Assembly: GCA_030144725.1 (NCBI GenBank)
Contig: JASKMD010000025.1
Span: forward strand, 6,001,208 to 6,065,207
Length of the DNA: 64,000 nt
DNA from: Haematococcus lacustris
Taxonomy: Eukaryota > Chlorophyta > Chlorophyceae > Chlamydomonadales > Haematococcaceae
Reading direction: 5' to 3'
Shown here: positions 42,015 to 54,690 of the stretch, piece after piece
How the letters are laid out: each line of letters begins with the position of its first letter
Numbering within the stretch: the first letter of the stretch is position 1
Notes under the pieces: model-generated
Databases searched by the model: none
What the model saw: the letters and a program-made list of their open reading frames with translations, nothing else
What the model was told of the DNA's origin: nothing
Translations under genes and position numbers: made by a program

Positions 42015-44623
42015 ATGCACCTCCCTGGGTTCCCTGAGGATTACGAACCGCAACAGCAAAAGGGTGACGGGCTGCCTTGTCACGAGCAGCACCATCTGCG
42101 GGCTCACGAAGGACCAGTCTTTGCAGTACGTTACAATCGACAAGGCACCTACTGCTTAAGCTGCGGCAAGGCAAGCTGATGCCGCTGAGATTGGACCATG
42201 CACCCACCCCCTGGGACTAGCACACTTTTGACAACCTGCATCATAGTACACACGCATATTTCCTTGCCAGGACCGCAACATCTGCTTGTGGAACCCAGCC
42301 AGAGGTACCCTGATCAAGACCTATCCAGGACACGGCTACGAGGTCCGAGATGTGTGCGTGTCAGCTGATAACAGCAAGTTTGCGTCATGTGGAGGAGACA
42401 AGCAGGTATGCAGGTGGCAGAGTGGCTTGTGGTGTGTGACAAGGTTGCTGTATTGCCCCCTGTGCGCTCCTGCATCCTAGTCATGGTTGTCATTCCAGCC
42501 AGCACAACATACCCGCCATTGACATTACATTGCGATTGCTAACCAGCGTAAAGCGCTAACAGCTCAGCCTCACTGGATGACGTAAAGCCAGGGCTGCAAG
42601 GCTCCAGGTTGTGAGCATAATCACTAGGAGGCCTGCGTGGCATCCTGCCTTTGCATCTCCTACCACTGCGTGTCTTGTGGCAAGAAATATCTGCTCCACC
42701 ACGTGAGGACATGCCAGGCCCATGACCTGGTGGCCCTGGCCGCTGGCTTGCCATATGCCAGCGGTATGTGTAGGCCAGGCTCGGCACCCTGCTGCCTAGC
42801 TGCTGCCCAGGCTACCTGCTGCCTGGCCCCTGCCCAGGTATTCCTGTGGGATGTGGGGACCGGCCGGTTTGTGCGCAAGCTCAGGGGTCATGACAGCACT
42901 GTCAACTCGGTGCGACACAAACACATGTTTTCTCAACACTCTCTGGTCTCCTCTCTCTACTCCTCTCTCCCCTGCTTCCCGCCTCCCTGTCCTGGCTCCC
43001 TTCTCTTTGCTGCCCGCTCACCTCTCCCTCACTGCTCCGCTCGCCCTCATCCTCTCTCTTTCTCACCTTCTCCTGCTGCAATGTTAGGATGTCCCGTTGC
43101 TTGGGAGCCTCCTGCATGGTGTCATCACTTGTTGTTATTGCTCAGCTCCCTTCGAAGCTCACCTGCTAGGTCATCCCTGGCTGTGCAACTGAGCTTTTGA
43201 CTTGGTAGCTTCGCTGAACTGCCAGATGGCAGATGGGTGCAGGGTTGTGTACAGCTGCTCTTGGCTGCTCACTCACGCCTGCCGATCGCATGTATAGATC
43301 GTCAATTCTGAGTTGACTGCTACTACCTCCTCACTCTTTAGACAGCTCGACATCCTCTGTTGTCACTGTTTTGTTACTTGTACGGATGTGGGGTCTGGGC
43401 TCCTGCAGATCAAGTGGGCTGCTCAGGATGATGTATTGGTGACTGGGGGCTATGATCAGAGTGTGAAGCTGTGGGACTGCAAGTCGCGCTCCACTGAGGC
43501 CATGCAGGTCATGAAGGCCTTCAAGGTGCGAACTTATGGGATTTGAACCCCCATCACCAGGCCCAGCCATCGTGTCTCTACCATCTGTGCCAGGCCTCTC
43601 ACATAAAACATACGGTGTCCAACTAGGTCAAGTGGCTGTGGGGTGGAGGGTGGTTACCAGGTCTCATTTGCCCTGCTGGAAAGCCAAGAGGCACTCCATG
43701 AGCGTGGGGAACCAAATTGAAACACATTTGAAGGTTGTCTCACCTCACCCACACCTCTGTGCCACACTGTTGTGAGCTATGTCACACCATGTGCCTCACC
43801 CTCTTCCTGCTAGCATGTCGTGAATCGCTACTACAGCACATGTGTCATGCTGCACCTGGGCTGGGTTTGCAAACCCGCACAAGGCCATGCTTTCTCCGAG
43901 CTGCAAGACGAGGAGTGATGAATGGCGAGTTCAACTGCACCAGGCACACTGACGACGGTCTCCCTGACTGCGCGACGCTGGCTGCGCCCGCTGCCCTTCC
44001 TCACACCCCAGGACAGTGTGACCTGCGTCGTGGTGCGTGATCATGAGATCGTGGCCAGCAGCGTGGACGGCTCCATCCGTCGCTTCGACATCCGCATGTG
44101 CCGCGTGTACACGGATGACGTGCACCACGCGGTAACCAGCGTGGCTGTCTCCCACGACGGACTGTGCTTGTTGGCCGCGTGCCTGGACTCCACGTTGCGC
44201 CTGCTGGACAAGACGAGTGGGGAGCTTCTGGCCAGCTACCGTGGCCACGTCCACCAGGCGGTGAAGATGGATTGTTGCTTGATGCCGTCGGACGCGCAAG
44301 TGGTGGGCAGCTCAAAGACAGGTGCGCTGCCGGTACTAAGCGAATGGCGGGCAATGCGGCAAGCGGGGCTGCGCCGGAGCCAATACCGGCATCGTGGCGT
44401 GCAAGCAGCGCTTTGGGCTGACGACTTGGCATATTTGTCACTCGGTTCACAACTCTTGTGTGCAGGCGAGGTTATGTTTTGGGACCTGGTAGACGCGACC
44501 GTGGTGCGCCGCCTGCAAGCACACAACGGCGTGGTCTGTTCTATGGCGGTGCATCCCTCCGGCACGCAGATGCTAACATCTTCTTTAGATGGGGTCATCG
44601 CCACGTGGACCGTTGCTACATGA
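42015..44623 (+). CDS. WDR83: WDR83 (MORG1)-like seven-bladed WD40 protein
   Basis: Six exons splice in phase into 315 aa, the same length as human WDR83: 42015-42170, 42271-42405, 42838-42909, 43409-43525, 44012-44321, 44466-44623. Recognisable blocks are HEGPVFAVRYNRQGTYCLSC, LWNPARGTLIKTYPGHGYEV, FLWDVGTGRFVRKLRGHDST, YDQSVKLWDCKSRSTE, DHEIVASSVDGSIRRFDIRM, DSTLRLLDKTSGELLASYRG, MDCCLMPSDAQVV and VMFWDLVDATVV, all in WDR83 order. WDR83 is a scaffold linked to MAPK signalling and to the spliceosome in other eukaryotes. Intron 1 has a GC donor (aag|gcaagc); the other introns are GT-AG. The short first exon uses a frame easy to miss. Start: the ATG at 42015. Confidence 0.93.
43535..43607 (-). 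other. tRNA-like fragment (SINE-type) in WDR83 intron 4
   Basis: On the minus strand it reads TGGCACAGATGGTAGAG (A-box/D-arm) and, about 35 bp on, GGGGGTTCAAATCC (B-box/T-arm). No complete acceptor stem forms, so it is more likely a tRNA-derived SINE piece than a gene. Confidence 0.45.
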
Positions 44624-44976
44624 CCACCTTGTGTGAGCAGTACCAGTTAGCCCTGACCACTTAGCGGGGAGTGGGGACGACGATGATGCAATTTCCGCAG
44701 CTCGCATTGGGTCTCGCTGCACCGCTTCCCCTGGACAGCTGTGGCTCGCATCGTGAAGCTCAGTTGCAAGTCTTCAGGGGGCAGGTCAGCCAGAGTGGCT
44801 TCTCCTGGCACAAATCCTGCATTAGTCATGCCTGTCAACTGCCAGTAACTCCCTGCGATGGATGAGTGCCTGTTGCCATCCTAACCACAGATGTCATCAG
44901 TATTTTCCATGACGGGCGGACGAAATGACATGGGCAATGTCAACACACATTTGCGATCGTTGTGTATGCTTGAGCG
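44624..44976. other. Intergenic between WDR83 and NEK, nothing recognised
   Basis: A 353-bp spacer that must hold the 3' UTR of WDR83 and the promoter of the kinase. Confidence 0.6.
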
Positions 44977-46630
44977 ATGCAATGCTACGAGGAGCTGGAG
45001 GAGTGCGGCAAAGGCTCGTATGGGAAAGTCGTGAAAGTGGGTTGCTTCTGAGCAACTTCTTGAAAGCGATATCTTCAGCTTTTGTTTCTTTGGTTCATCG
45101 CGCAGGTTCGATGCATCAGCGATGGACACATCTACGTTCTGAAGAAAATTGAAGCCAGGTGAGCGGCACTCAGTGTCGCACTCCTTGCCTGACGCATCCG
45201 GTGCCCATATCACTGCGCTCTCACCTGCTATGACACCAAGGCAGCCACAGCAGGCGACAGTGACTAATGGGGGACCACCCTAAACCCAGCGGGCCGTATC
45301 CTCCTTTGCGTCACCTCCGTGTCTCTAGTGTTACTGCCGCTGCGCCTGCTCCTACTCCTTCTCCTGCTGATGTTGCTCAGCTCCAACTTCCCTGTCCTCT
45401 GCCATAGCTGTCATTACAGTTCACACACGCTCCTCTACCCCATAGACAGGACAGCCCACTCAGTTTGTTGCCACACCCTGCCACGTTCCCTGCCACCTCA
45501 CACCCTGTCATGACCACCTCCTCCTGTGCCCTTAGTCAGCTGAGCTGTTGCACCCACTCCACTGACCTGTACAATGCTGGCAGCTGCCTAGTCTATGCAT
45601 GGCGTGCATTCGGGCACGCTCCTGGCCGCACACTCTTGCGATGGGACGGTTGTGTGTTCCAGACAAGATGGAGGTCAGGAGGCGAGCGGTAAGGAGGCCA
45701 CACTGCCAGAGGCGCGTGTGTTGTCATCCTTACGCCACCCCCACATTGGTGAGGGGCCCGCTGCTCTACAACCATGCCCGCCAGCGAAGCTGTACCCCGG
45801 CCTCTCCCCCCCAGCCCTCAGCCCCCTCCCAGTCTGACCCTCAGCCACCCGTCGCCCTCCTCCTGCATGGTCCCCCCTCCCCGGGCAGCCCCCACCCACC
45901 CCTCACCCGCCCCACATGTCCCCTCACTGCAAGCAGGGAGTACAACTCCCCCGCGGCAGCTGGGTAGTGAAGTGGGGCAGGGCCAGGGCCAGGGCCAGGG
46001 CCAGGGGCAGGGGCAGGGGCAGGGTCCTCCTCAATTGGGGCAGGGGTGCCTCAGCACTGTGGCACCCTCCAATGGTGCAGCAGTGGAGGCCTGCCTGCCA
46101 GACCCACCTCTGGGCACCCCTGCATGCCTGTCGCTGCCACCTGCCCCCCGCAGCACACCCCCACCCAGCGCCACACCCCTCCGTGCCACACACCTCCATG
46201 CCCACCCCCATGCCTGCCCACCACCCTGGTGGCGCCCCGCCCTGCATGCCCCCCCCCCGGTGCCCACCCCCCTGCCCGCCCACCCCCATGATGGCCCCCC
46301 GCCCTGCCCCCACAGTGCCCTACAGGGAGTTCTTCAGGCATCCAGACGGTGAGCTGTGCCTGGTCATGGCGTACTGCGAGGGGGGCGACCTGTACCAGTA
46401 CATCAAGCACCTCAGGTGAGGTGCAGCCCAGCCCCCAGGGGTCCCAGGCCACCTGCCGCACCCCAGGCCTGGCTGGCCCCCTCTGTCCCCCAGCTAGGAG
46501 GAGAGCTGTCAGGGGTGCAGGAGCAAGCCTGCCTGGCTGGGCCCTCATGCCCCTCGTGCCTACCTATCCTCAGGGCCACACCCTTGGCTGCTGCCTGGCT
46601 GGCTTACCTGCTGCCTGCCTGCCTGGCTGC

Positions 46631-46672
<42 letters not shown>

Positions 46673-49600
46673 CCTTTGCTCCCCTGCTACCTTGCTCGCT
46701 CGCTTGCTGGCCTTGTGAAAGTGCTGCACAAACATCTTGCCTGTGGTTGTGTCTGCCAGCAGGCGGTCAGGCCAGAGCATGGATGAGGGGCTGGCCTGGG
46801 AGTGGCTGGTGCAGCTGCTGCTGGCGCTGTCCTACTGCCACTCCAAGAAGGTGCTGCACAGGGACGTGAAGACCCAGAACGTCATGCTGTCCAAGGGCAA
46901 GGTGGGACTGCCCCTAAGGGGCGCTGGTTCAATGTCTCCCAATGTCTTTTTCATGGTGCTGGCCCGCCTGTTGAGGCCTGACCATGGTGTCAGGGGGCTG
47001 GGCCAGCAGGGCTGAGGCCAGCATGCGGCTCAGGGCTCAGGGCTCAGGGCTGGAGGCGAGCATGTTGAGGACATCCAGCTGAGGGTCAGTTGCCAGGGCT
47101 ATGTTCAGCACGGGTTTGAGGCCATCTGGCTTAGGGTCAACTGAGGTCATCATCAAGGTCATGCCATGCCATGTGGTCCTCAGCACCATGGCAGCAGGCT
47201 GGAAGCCCTGGCTACCCACAGTGGCTAGGCTCAGCCTGCCAGCTGAGGATATGCGGAGGATACGCGCAGCCATAGCTGCAGCAAACCTGGGCGTCCTGCC
47301 ACACAGCAAGAGGGGCGTCACTAGGCGGCGACAGCACATGGGTGCATGGACGGGCATGCATGGTTGAAGCCCATGCAGTCAGCAGCATTTGACTCGAGAT
47401 GGTTGAGGCGGATCAAATATTAGCCAGCGGCGTGCCATGACCAAGCCTTCACAGTCAGTGCTCTCTCTGCCGGGATTGGGAGTTGAACCAGTGACCTCCA
47501 AGAGCTGGATTGCCTAATCAGGCCCCCTGTGGTGGATCAGCTCAGCTCCCAGGCAACTGTGCAGCATGTGGCCCAAACAGGGGTGCCCCATGAAGCGCCC
47601 AGCCCCCCACACGCCTGCCCTTGCGCACTGATGCTGTGCTGGCAACTGGCAAGTCAGGGTTTTGTTGTCATCAGCAGCAGCATCATCATCATCAGCAGCA
47701 GCAGCAGCGTCATGCAGTCAACGCCGCCAGTTGATTTTGTGTATTGTTGCTGCCGCTGTCATATGCTTTCTGTTGCAGTGTCTGCTGCAGACATATGCAG
47801 TCAAGCACTGCTCCGCCCCCCTGGTGCTTCCCTGCTGCCTCCAGGTCCTGCTGGGGGACTTTGGTCTGGCCAAGCAGCTGCAGCGCACGCTGGAGATGGC
47901 CCGCACCCCCATTGGCACCCCCTTCTACATGTGAGCTGCTCACCGCCATGCACCTCCCTCATGCACCATGCAGTCAAGCATGTGTGACCTCCTCACAGCC
48001 TCAATCATCACACCTGAGGCGACATGTGTGACCTCATTAGCGGTGGGTGGGTGGGTGGTGGGGGGGGTCCGTGGGTGGGTAGTACGGGGGCTAGTGATGG
48101 GCATCATTTCATCAGGGGTACCAGCCTTGGGCTATCAACGCTATCAGCTCTGGGCTAGTGGGGTGGGTTGCAGCGGCTGCACGGGCAGGCCAATGGCAGT
48201 GGAGGTGTGAATGGGGAGGTGGGGGTGGGTGGCAGTGGTGTTGTGTGGTGTGGGGGGCCTATAGGTGGTGGGGCGGCCGCAGCTTCACTGGCAGCAAGAC
48301 TGACAGCAGCAACAGCAGCACCTGACCTCAGCCCCGTCATGAAGGCTGGTAATTGCAGCCACAGAAGTTGGCAGTTGGGTGGCTGGCAATTGCCAGGCAG
48401 GCTGGGCAGGCTGGCAATTGCCAGGCAGGCAGGCCTGGCCATGCCGGGCAGGCTGGCAATTGCCTGCAGTACCAGGGCAGGGGGAGGCCACCACCCAGGA
48501 GAATAGATAAGGTGTCCCAGGTCAGGAGGGGGGGCTGGGGGGGTCTTGAGTAAGGGGGGTCTTAGTGAGGGGGGCTGCAGGCTGAGGTGCCGGGGCTGGC
48601 GGTCAGGCTGTGTGGCAAGGTGCAGGGCGCCAGAGATCTATGAAGAGCAGCCTTACTCCTTCAAGAGTGATGTGTGGGCCCTAGGCTGCGTGGCGTACGA
48701 GATGCTGGCCGGCAAGCCTGCCTTCGCCGCTGAGAACCTCTCCCGTGTGGTGCTGAGGGTGCGTAGAGGAGCCGGGGTGCCTGCTGCTGCCAGTCATGCT
48801 GCCCTCACCCTCACCCCCACCCACCCCTGGCCCCCCTGTAAGGGCCCTGTACCCACCCGAGCACACCCCCGCTACCACTCCCCCCCTGCACCCAGCGCCC
48901 CACCCAGCCCCCCTGTAGGGGCCCCTCGCTCCCCCTAGCCCCCTGCAGCCACACAGGGAGAGCACCTAGCCTCCCGGCCGCTGAGAAGGGTAGGGTTCAG
49001 GCATCTGCCCTCCAGGAGAAGGGTAGGGTTCAGGCACCCCCACCCTCCAGAAGAAGGGTAGGGTTCAGGCACCCCCACCCTCCAGAAGAAGGGTAGGGTT
49101 CAGGCACCCCCACCCAGCGCCCCTGTAGGCCCCCCTAGCCACCAGGCAGCCACCCGAGCACATAGCCACCCGGCCGCTGAGAAGGGCATCTGCCCTCACA
49201 CCACCACGCCCAGCTGACCCCCACTTGGTTGACCCCTCCCACAACCACAACAGTGGGGTGGGGTCGTAGGGGTCGTAGGGGTCAGGGGTACTGCTGCTGC
49301 TGCCGCTGCTGCATCTCCTGCTGCTGCCGCTACCGCATCTCCTGCCGCTGCCGCATCTCCTGCCGCTACTCCTGCTGTGGCTGGCTTTTCCTGCGCCAGG
49401 TCATCCGCGGCACCTACGACCCCCTGCCCTCCCGCTACAGCGCGGAGTTAAGGGAAGTGGTGGGGCTGATGCTGAGCAGGTCAGTGGAGCAGCGCCCCCA
49501 GGTGAGCGCCCTGCAGCTGGCACAGCAGGGAAAGGGGGAGGGGGGCCCGGCAGCGGGGGGCGTGGGGGGCCCAGCTGGCCAGGTGGAGTTGCAGGCAGGC

Positions 49601-51346
49601 AGGTGGGGGAAGGGGGGGGTGGGGAGGGGGGTGAGCAGGTGGGCTGCCATGAAGGGGGTGCCCCCCATTGCTTCCCAGCCCAAGGCCAGCTTTTGTGCCT
49701 GGAGCTGCTCCCTATCCCTCACCTCATCACCCTCGCCTCACCACCCTCTCCCAGTACCTCCTTGCCCGGCCTGCTCCCCTCCACTGTGCAAAGTAGCAGT
49801 AGCCGGGCATGTCACGGTCTGCTACCCCCTTACACATCTCACCGGGGCCACCCACCCGCCCCGCTGCATAGGCCCAGGCCCCTGACCCCAGGCAAGGCCC
49901 CGGCGCCCTGGGATCCTTCACCCCTCCTGTCCATGCTGTTGCTGGGGCTGCGGTGCTCAGGGTCTACTGACTGCCCTGCCCTTATCCCATCCCACAGCAT
50001 CCTCCTCATCCAGCTATCCAATGTCCATGTGATGGCTGCAGGACCCTCCCCCTCCAGGCTCTGCAGCCCTGCAGCTTCATACAGCACCTCAGCATGTCAT
50101 ATTGCATCCCTCGGCGTGCGCCCTGACCACACCCCTACTGCCTCCACCCTGCTGGCAACCTCAACACCAGACACCTGACGCGCCCGCCGCCTCTCCTGCA
50201 TCCAGCCCCCTAACCACTGCCATGGTCTTTGCTGCTCCTGACCCTGACCTTCACCCTAACCTTGACTCTGACCCCTGGCCCTGACCCCTGACCGCTGACC
50301 CCTGACCCCTGACCCCTGACCCCTGACCCCTGACCCCTGACCCCTGACCCCTGACCCAGGTGAACGAGGTACTCCAGCACCCGGCAGTGATGAGTCGCGT
50401 GCAGCGCTACCTGGACAGCCTGACAGCTGAAGGGGCGGAGGGCTGGGGCACCTGGCGCATGGCCCTGCCGCTGGCCATGCTTGCGCAGGTTGCAGCGCTG
50501 GAGCCTGACCACAGGTGCAGGCCCTTCAGGGTCAGGGTTAGGGATTAGGGATCAGGAGTCAGGGCTTAGGGTTCAGGGTGAGGAATGAGGGTCAAGCGTG
50601 AGGGATTAGGGTTTAGGATTCATGGTTAAGAATTAGAGGGGTAGGGATAGGGTAGGGGTAGGGGTAGGGGTAGGGGTAAGGTTGACCCCCAACCTGAAAC
50701 CTTGACCCTGAACACAGGTGCATGTAACAGTGGTGGCAATGAGGCAGAGGGGTGGAGTGAAAGGAGCAAGGCGCATGGGCGGAAGGGTGTGAGGGTGCTC
50801 GACTGATTGTGCTGCACCGTGCTGCTGCATGGTTGGGGAGGTGTGAGGGGAGGGGGAGTGTCAGAGTGTCTGACCGGGTGTCCTTTGCCGCATGGTGTGA
50901 CCTGCTGCTGCCCTGCAGGTCCCCCTCTAGCGCCAGGGGTCAAGGGGAGTCCTGGGTGGCAGCAGAGCAGCAGGGGGCCCCAGCGCCCGCAGCTAGCCGC
51001 ACTGCAAGACCTGCCTCTGGCAAGCTCAAAGCAGCAGAGTCAGGGGCAGGGGCAGGAGCATGGACAGGGGCAGGGGCAGCAGGAGGAGGGGGAGGATGGG
51101 TGGGAGGAAAGGCAGAAGAGGTTGGGAGGGGAGGCGGCAGGCATTGCAGGAGGCCAGGGTCAGGGCGGGTGTCAGAGGTGGGGCGGCAGGTGTTGCCCCG
51201 TGGAGTGGAAGACAAGCTGACGGCTACACAGCTGATTGAAGGCTTTGGCCTGCAGTCACTGCTGCAGGAAGCAGTTGGGCTATCGCAGGTGGGAAGGCAG
51301 GCAGCACACAGCCTGGTTGAGTGGCCGCCCTACCTCTTAACCCTGG

Positions 51347-51423
<77 letters not shown>

Positions 51424-54400
51424 TCTTGAACTCATTTCCTGGGCTGCATCAACATAAGTGGCTGGCTGTTGCTTCTGGTGGCTCCACCCACTGCTGCAGC
51501 AGCCTGATCGCCCTGACTCCTCTGACCCTATCGACTGCAGGTGCAGCCCCAGTCAGAGTTGGGCCCAGGGGCAGCCACCCTCCTGCCATCCGGCCTGACA
51601 GACTTTGAGCAGGTGGCCTTGCACCACCACCAGACTCTTGGTGAGTCACGGGGCTGCGGCTGAGTCGGCCACAGAGTGACAGCACTGGTGGCATCAGCAG
51701 CGCCAGCAGCAACAGCAGCGGCGCCAGTGGCAGTAGGGATTGCAATTTGTTATCGTTGGTAGGGGAAGGATGGGATTTTGGAGGACATTGGGGGGTGTAT
51801 TGTCTAGGAGGGAGAAGGACAGGGCTGCACCTGAAGCAACAGAGCAGCCTGCAGAGTCATCCACAGTACTGTTCTGCTCACACGTCATCAGGGCAGTGCA
51901 GGACTTGAACCCCCCACCTTGCGCATGACCCCATCAGTGACACCCTGCACCCCTTACTGAACACCTTATGCCCCTCCACCCTTTAGCTTCCCTCACGACC
52001 TGCACCTGTACTGCACCCCACGCCGCTGCAGCAACACTCAATCCGAATCCCCCATCTCCACGATGACCGCATCAGCGACCCCCTCAGTGACCCTCCTGAG
52101 CTGCCTGCTGCAGGCCCAGCACCCCACCTTGAGCTGCAGCTGCTGGCCCGCCAGGTGGCTTCAGTGCGCCGCAGCACAACTGAGCCGGGCCAAGTGCAGC
52201 CACCCCCGCCTACCACCCCAAGCCTAGCTGCCCCTCCCAGCCCCGCACACTCCCCCTCACCGTCCCCCTCCCCTCCTCCCTTCCCTCCTCCACCTCTAGC
52301 CCCCTGCCTCCCTGCCACCCCTCCCTGCAACCTCACCCTCTCACACAAGAGTGAGCTCTTGCCCAGCAGCAGGGACGTGGGCAGGGCCCTCTGCACTGCC
52401 CAAGGCGCTGACCCAGGCTCAGCCTCCCTGTCCTCCCTGAGACTGAGACCCAGGCCGGTGTCAGGCAGGTCAGGGGTAGGGGGGCGGGGGCAGCAGGGCC
52501 AGGAGGCGGCTGGGGGGCCCCCTGTACCCCGCCTGAGCGTTAGCTTGCGCAGCACAGCAGCAGTAGCGGAGGGGGAGGGGGAGGGGGTAGGAGGGCGCGA
52601 GCTGGGCTGGCTGGCTGGGGAACTACCTCAGGCTGGGATGGGGTTCGCAGTGCATGCGCTCAGCGGGACATCATGCGCTGCCCCATGCCAAAGTGACCCC
52701 TCTACCATTGCCACTACCCCTGCCCTTACCACTGCCACTGCCACTGCCACTGCCTATTTCACTGCCACTTCCCAGCCACAGCCTGATCCACACACCGGTC
52801 TGGCACTCTGGCCGTCCCCTCTTGCTGCTCCTACTGTGGCTGCCGCTGGGGTGTGGGCCGGGGTGGGGCCAGGGGCAGGGGCTGGGCCAGGGGTAGGGGC
52901 TGGGGTTAGGGCAGAGGTGCGGGCTGGGGTTAGGGCAGGGGTGGAGCCAGGGGCAGAGGCTGGGCCAGGGGCACTGGCCGAGGCAGCCCCGGTGACTGCC
53001 AGCGAGCAGCAGCAGCCGAGGAGGCCACAGTCGGCCCGGCCCAGCCGCCTGCCGCCTATCCTCCCTGGTGACAGAGCAGGCCGGGCCAACTGCATCTCCA
53101 GCCCCTCTTGGGGCCAGCCGTACCTGCCTTGCCGCCCTGTCAACCCCCCACTGCCCGACACTTGTACGCAGCAGGCAATCCATGCAGCAGGGACAGGGGC
53201 GAGTCCAGCATGGGCAGCGGCGGGTGGAGAGGTCAGAGGTGGGCAGGGGCACAAAGCCGAGCTCTCCCCTACCTACCCTGTCAGCACTAGCTGTCCACCT
53301 CCCTCCCCTGCCAGCCAGGCAGCCCCCGCCAGCTTCACCTTTGTGCAACACAACCAGGAGGCTGCAGTCGGGGCGGGGATGCTGCCTTGCGCCCAACCAC
53401 CACGGGTCAGATCTGCCAAGCAGGTCCACAGCCCGCGCTTGAACCAGTCACCTCAGGGGGCCTTGGGTCCAGCTGCTGCGGCTGAGGTGGCCTACCCCCC
53501 TTCAGAGGGGTGTTGGATCCTGGCCCCGGCTCTGACCACAGCCCCACACCTGGCCCAGATCTCAACCCCAAGCCACCCTCCCTCCCCTGCTCAACCTTTC
53601 TCAGACTCGCTGCCAACGAGGGCAGCAGCTGGGCAAGGCACCCCACAAGTGCCCCTGTGGGCCCTCCCCTCTCCCCAGCTCGCCTCCCAATCCCCAGTCC
53701 CTCCCCCTCTCCTCCCCACTCGTCCCTGCCCTTGTCTGCAACTCAGCAGCACCCTGCCGGACACCTTGGCCACCGTCCTGGCCTTTCCATTGTGTGAGGG
53801 GGAGACTGGTGGTGTGACTCGCACCATGGGCGCCATGTGCTTGCGAGACACACTGACCAGGCGTGCCAACCGGCTGCGCACTGAGCTCAGCTTGAAGTAC
53901 GGCCCCGAACAGGTGGAGGAGGCGTGCAGGGCAGTGGCGACGGCGCGGTCGACGGCCCGGGGTGACAGGGCGGCAGGTGGTGCGACGGCGGGCACAATGG
54001 CGCGAGAGCCGTGCCAAGGCTTGGTAAGGGACGCAAACGAGTTACAACCTCCAAGCGGACATCCAGTGGGGGTCGCGGGTGTAGCGTCCCGTCCGGGTTG
54101 CCGCGCTCGAGCCGCACCTTCGACAGCTCCAGATGGTTCTGTTGAGTGCGCGGAGCCTCATGCCGCTCAACACAGGCAAACCCACAGCCCGGGCCACAGC
54201 CCAACTGCTTCTCGAACGAGCCGCGCAAATCTCGTGACACAAGATCCGAGTGGGCCGTTGCGCAGTATGCGTGCCGCGGAGGAGGAAAAGGAGGAGGACG
54301 CGAGCTCTTACAGTGAAGGTGGGTGTATGAAGGTAGTCTGCAGGGGCGTGACGATACGGCTGAGCTGCCTGGACTCTGTCCTCCGCTGCGTGGATTCAAC

Positions 54401-54690
54401 CAAGATCATGTGATACCACTGTTGCGTGTCGCAACCCCATCTGACTTGATCCTTCGTTGCGCGCATGAAATGAAGATTGGGAGGAGATCGATGACGAGGA
54501 AGGCGGTTGCGATGGTGCCACGAAAGAGCGTCATGTGGATACAGCGTTTATTCACGGGAGGCGACCGGGGTTGGATCGGGCTAACCTCGCCTCTGACGTC
54601 GCCCGCTTGCTAGGATGCACGTCGGGGGCGGAGGCGCGACGGGTGCTGCCTTTGCTTGATGAGCTTGTGTTGCTGTGTCAGGGAGAGTAG
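44977..54690 (+). CDS. NEK-family (NIMA-related) protein kinase with long C-terminal tail
   Basis: Thirteen exons splice in phase into 1,268 aa: 44977-45036, 45106-45158, 45663-45748, 46316-46415, 46760-46901, 47845-47930, 48626-48758, 49400-49501, 50360-50514, 50919-51288, 51541-51640, 52114-54318, 54476-54690. The kinase domain is complete: Gly loop GKGSYGKVVK, VAIK-type Lys in YVLKKIEA, HRDVKTQN catalytic loop, DFGLAK, GTPFYMAPE and the NEK-like SDVWALGCVAYEML. Tail exon 12 encodes about 735 low-complexity residues. The last exon, in a frame easily missed, encodes an acidic/helical end (DWEEIDDEEGG) joined after SSYSE. Upstream in-frame stop at 44971 fixes the start. NEKs control cilia and centrioles in algae. 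Exon 12 could conceal a further intron. Confidence 0.88.
45975..46025 (+). repeat. (GGGCCA)n / (GGGGCA)n tract in NEK intron 3
   Basis: Short hexamer runs such as gggccagggccag and ggggcaggggcag within the intron. Confidence 0.7.
46620..46672 (+). repeat. (GGCT)n microsatellite in NEK intron 4
   Basis: About ten ggct units in a row. Confidence 0.85.
47470..47530 (-). other. tRNA-like B-box fragment in NEK intron 5
   Basis: The minus strand contains GGTTCAACTCC, a good B-box, with only a weak A-box before it. No full tRNA fold. Probably a SINE fragment. Confidence 0.3.
48965..49110 (+). repeat. About 34-bp tandem repeat in NEK intron 7
   Basis: Three to four units beginning gaagggtagggttcaggc followed by a C-rich run. 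Confidence 0.8.
50270..50358 (+). repeat. (TGACCCC)n in NEK intron 8
   Basis: Roughly eleven 7-bp units end at the acceptor of exon 9 (50360), so the repeat supplies most of its polypyrimidine tract. Confidence 0.85.
51345..51422 (+). repeat. (GGACAG)n microsatellite in NEK intron 10
   Basis: About twelve ggacag units. The long Asp-Arg frame across it is an artefact of the repeat. Confidence 0.9.
51890..51965 (-). other. tRNA-like fragment in NEK intron 11
   Basis: On the minus strand TGTCACTGATGG resembles an A-box and GGGGGGTTCAAGTCC is an exact B-box. It is related in layout to the fragment at 43535-43607 and may be a member of one SINE family. Confidence 0.35.

Noticed and set aside
51321..51608. 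Gly-Gln frame in NEK intron 10
   Set aside because: Arises from (GGACAG)n; clean donor at 51289 and acceptor at 51540 exclude it.
54319..54413. NEK C-terminus ending at 54413
   Set aside because: A GTGGGT donor at 54319 and a phase-matched acceptor at 54475 give a better acidic C-terminal exon.
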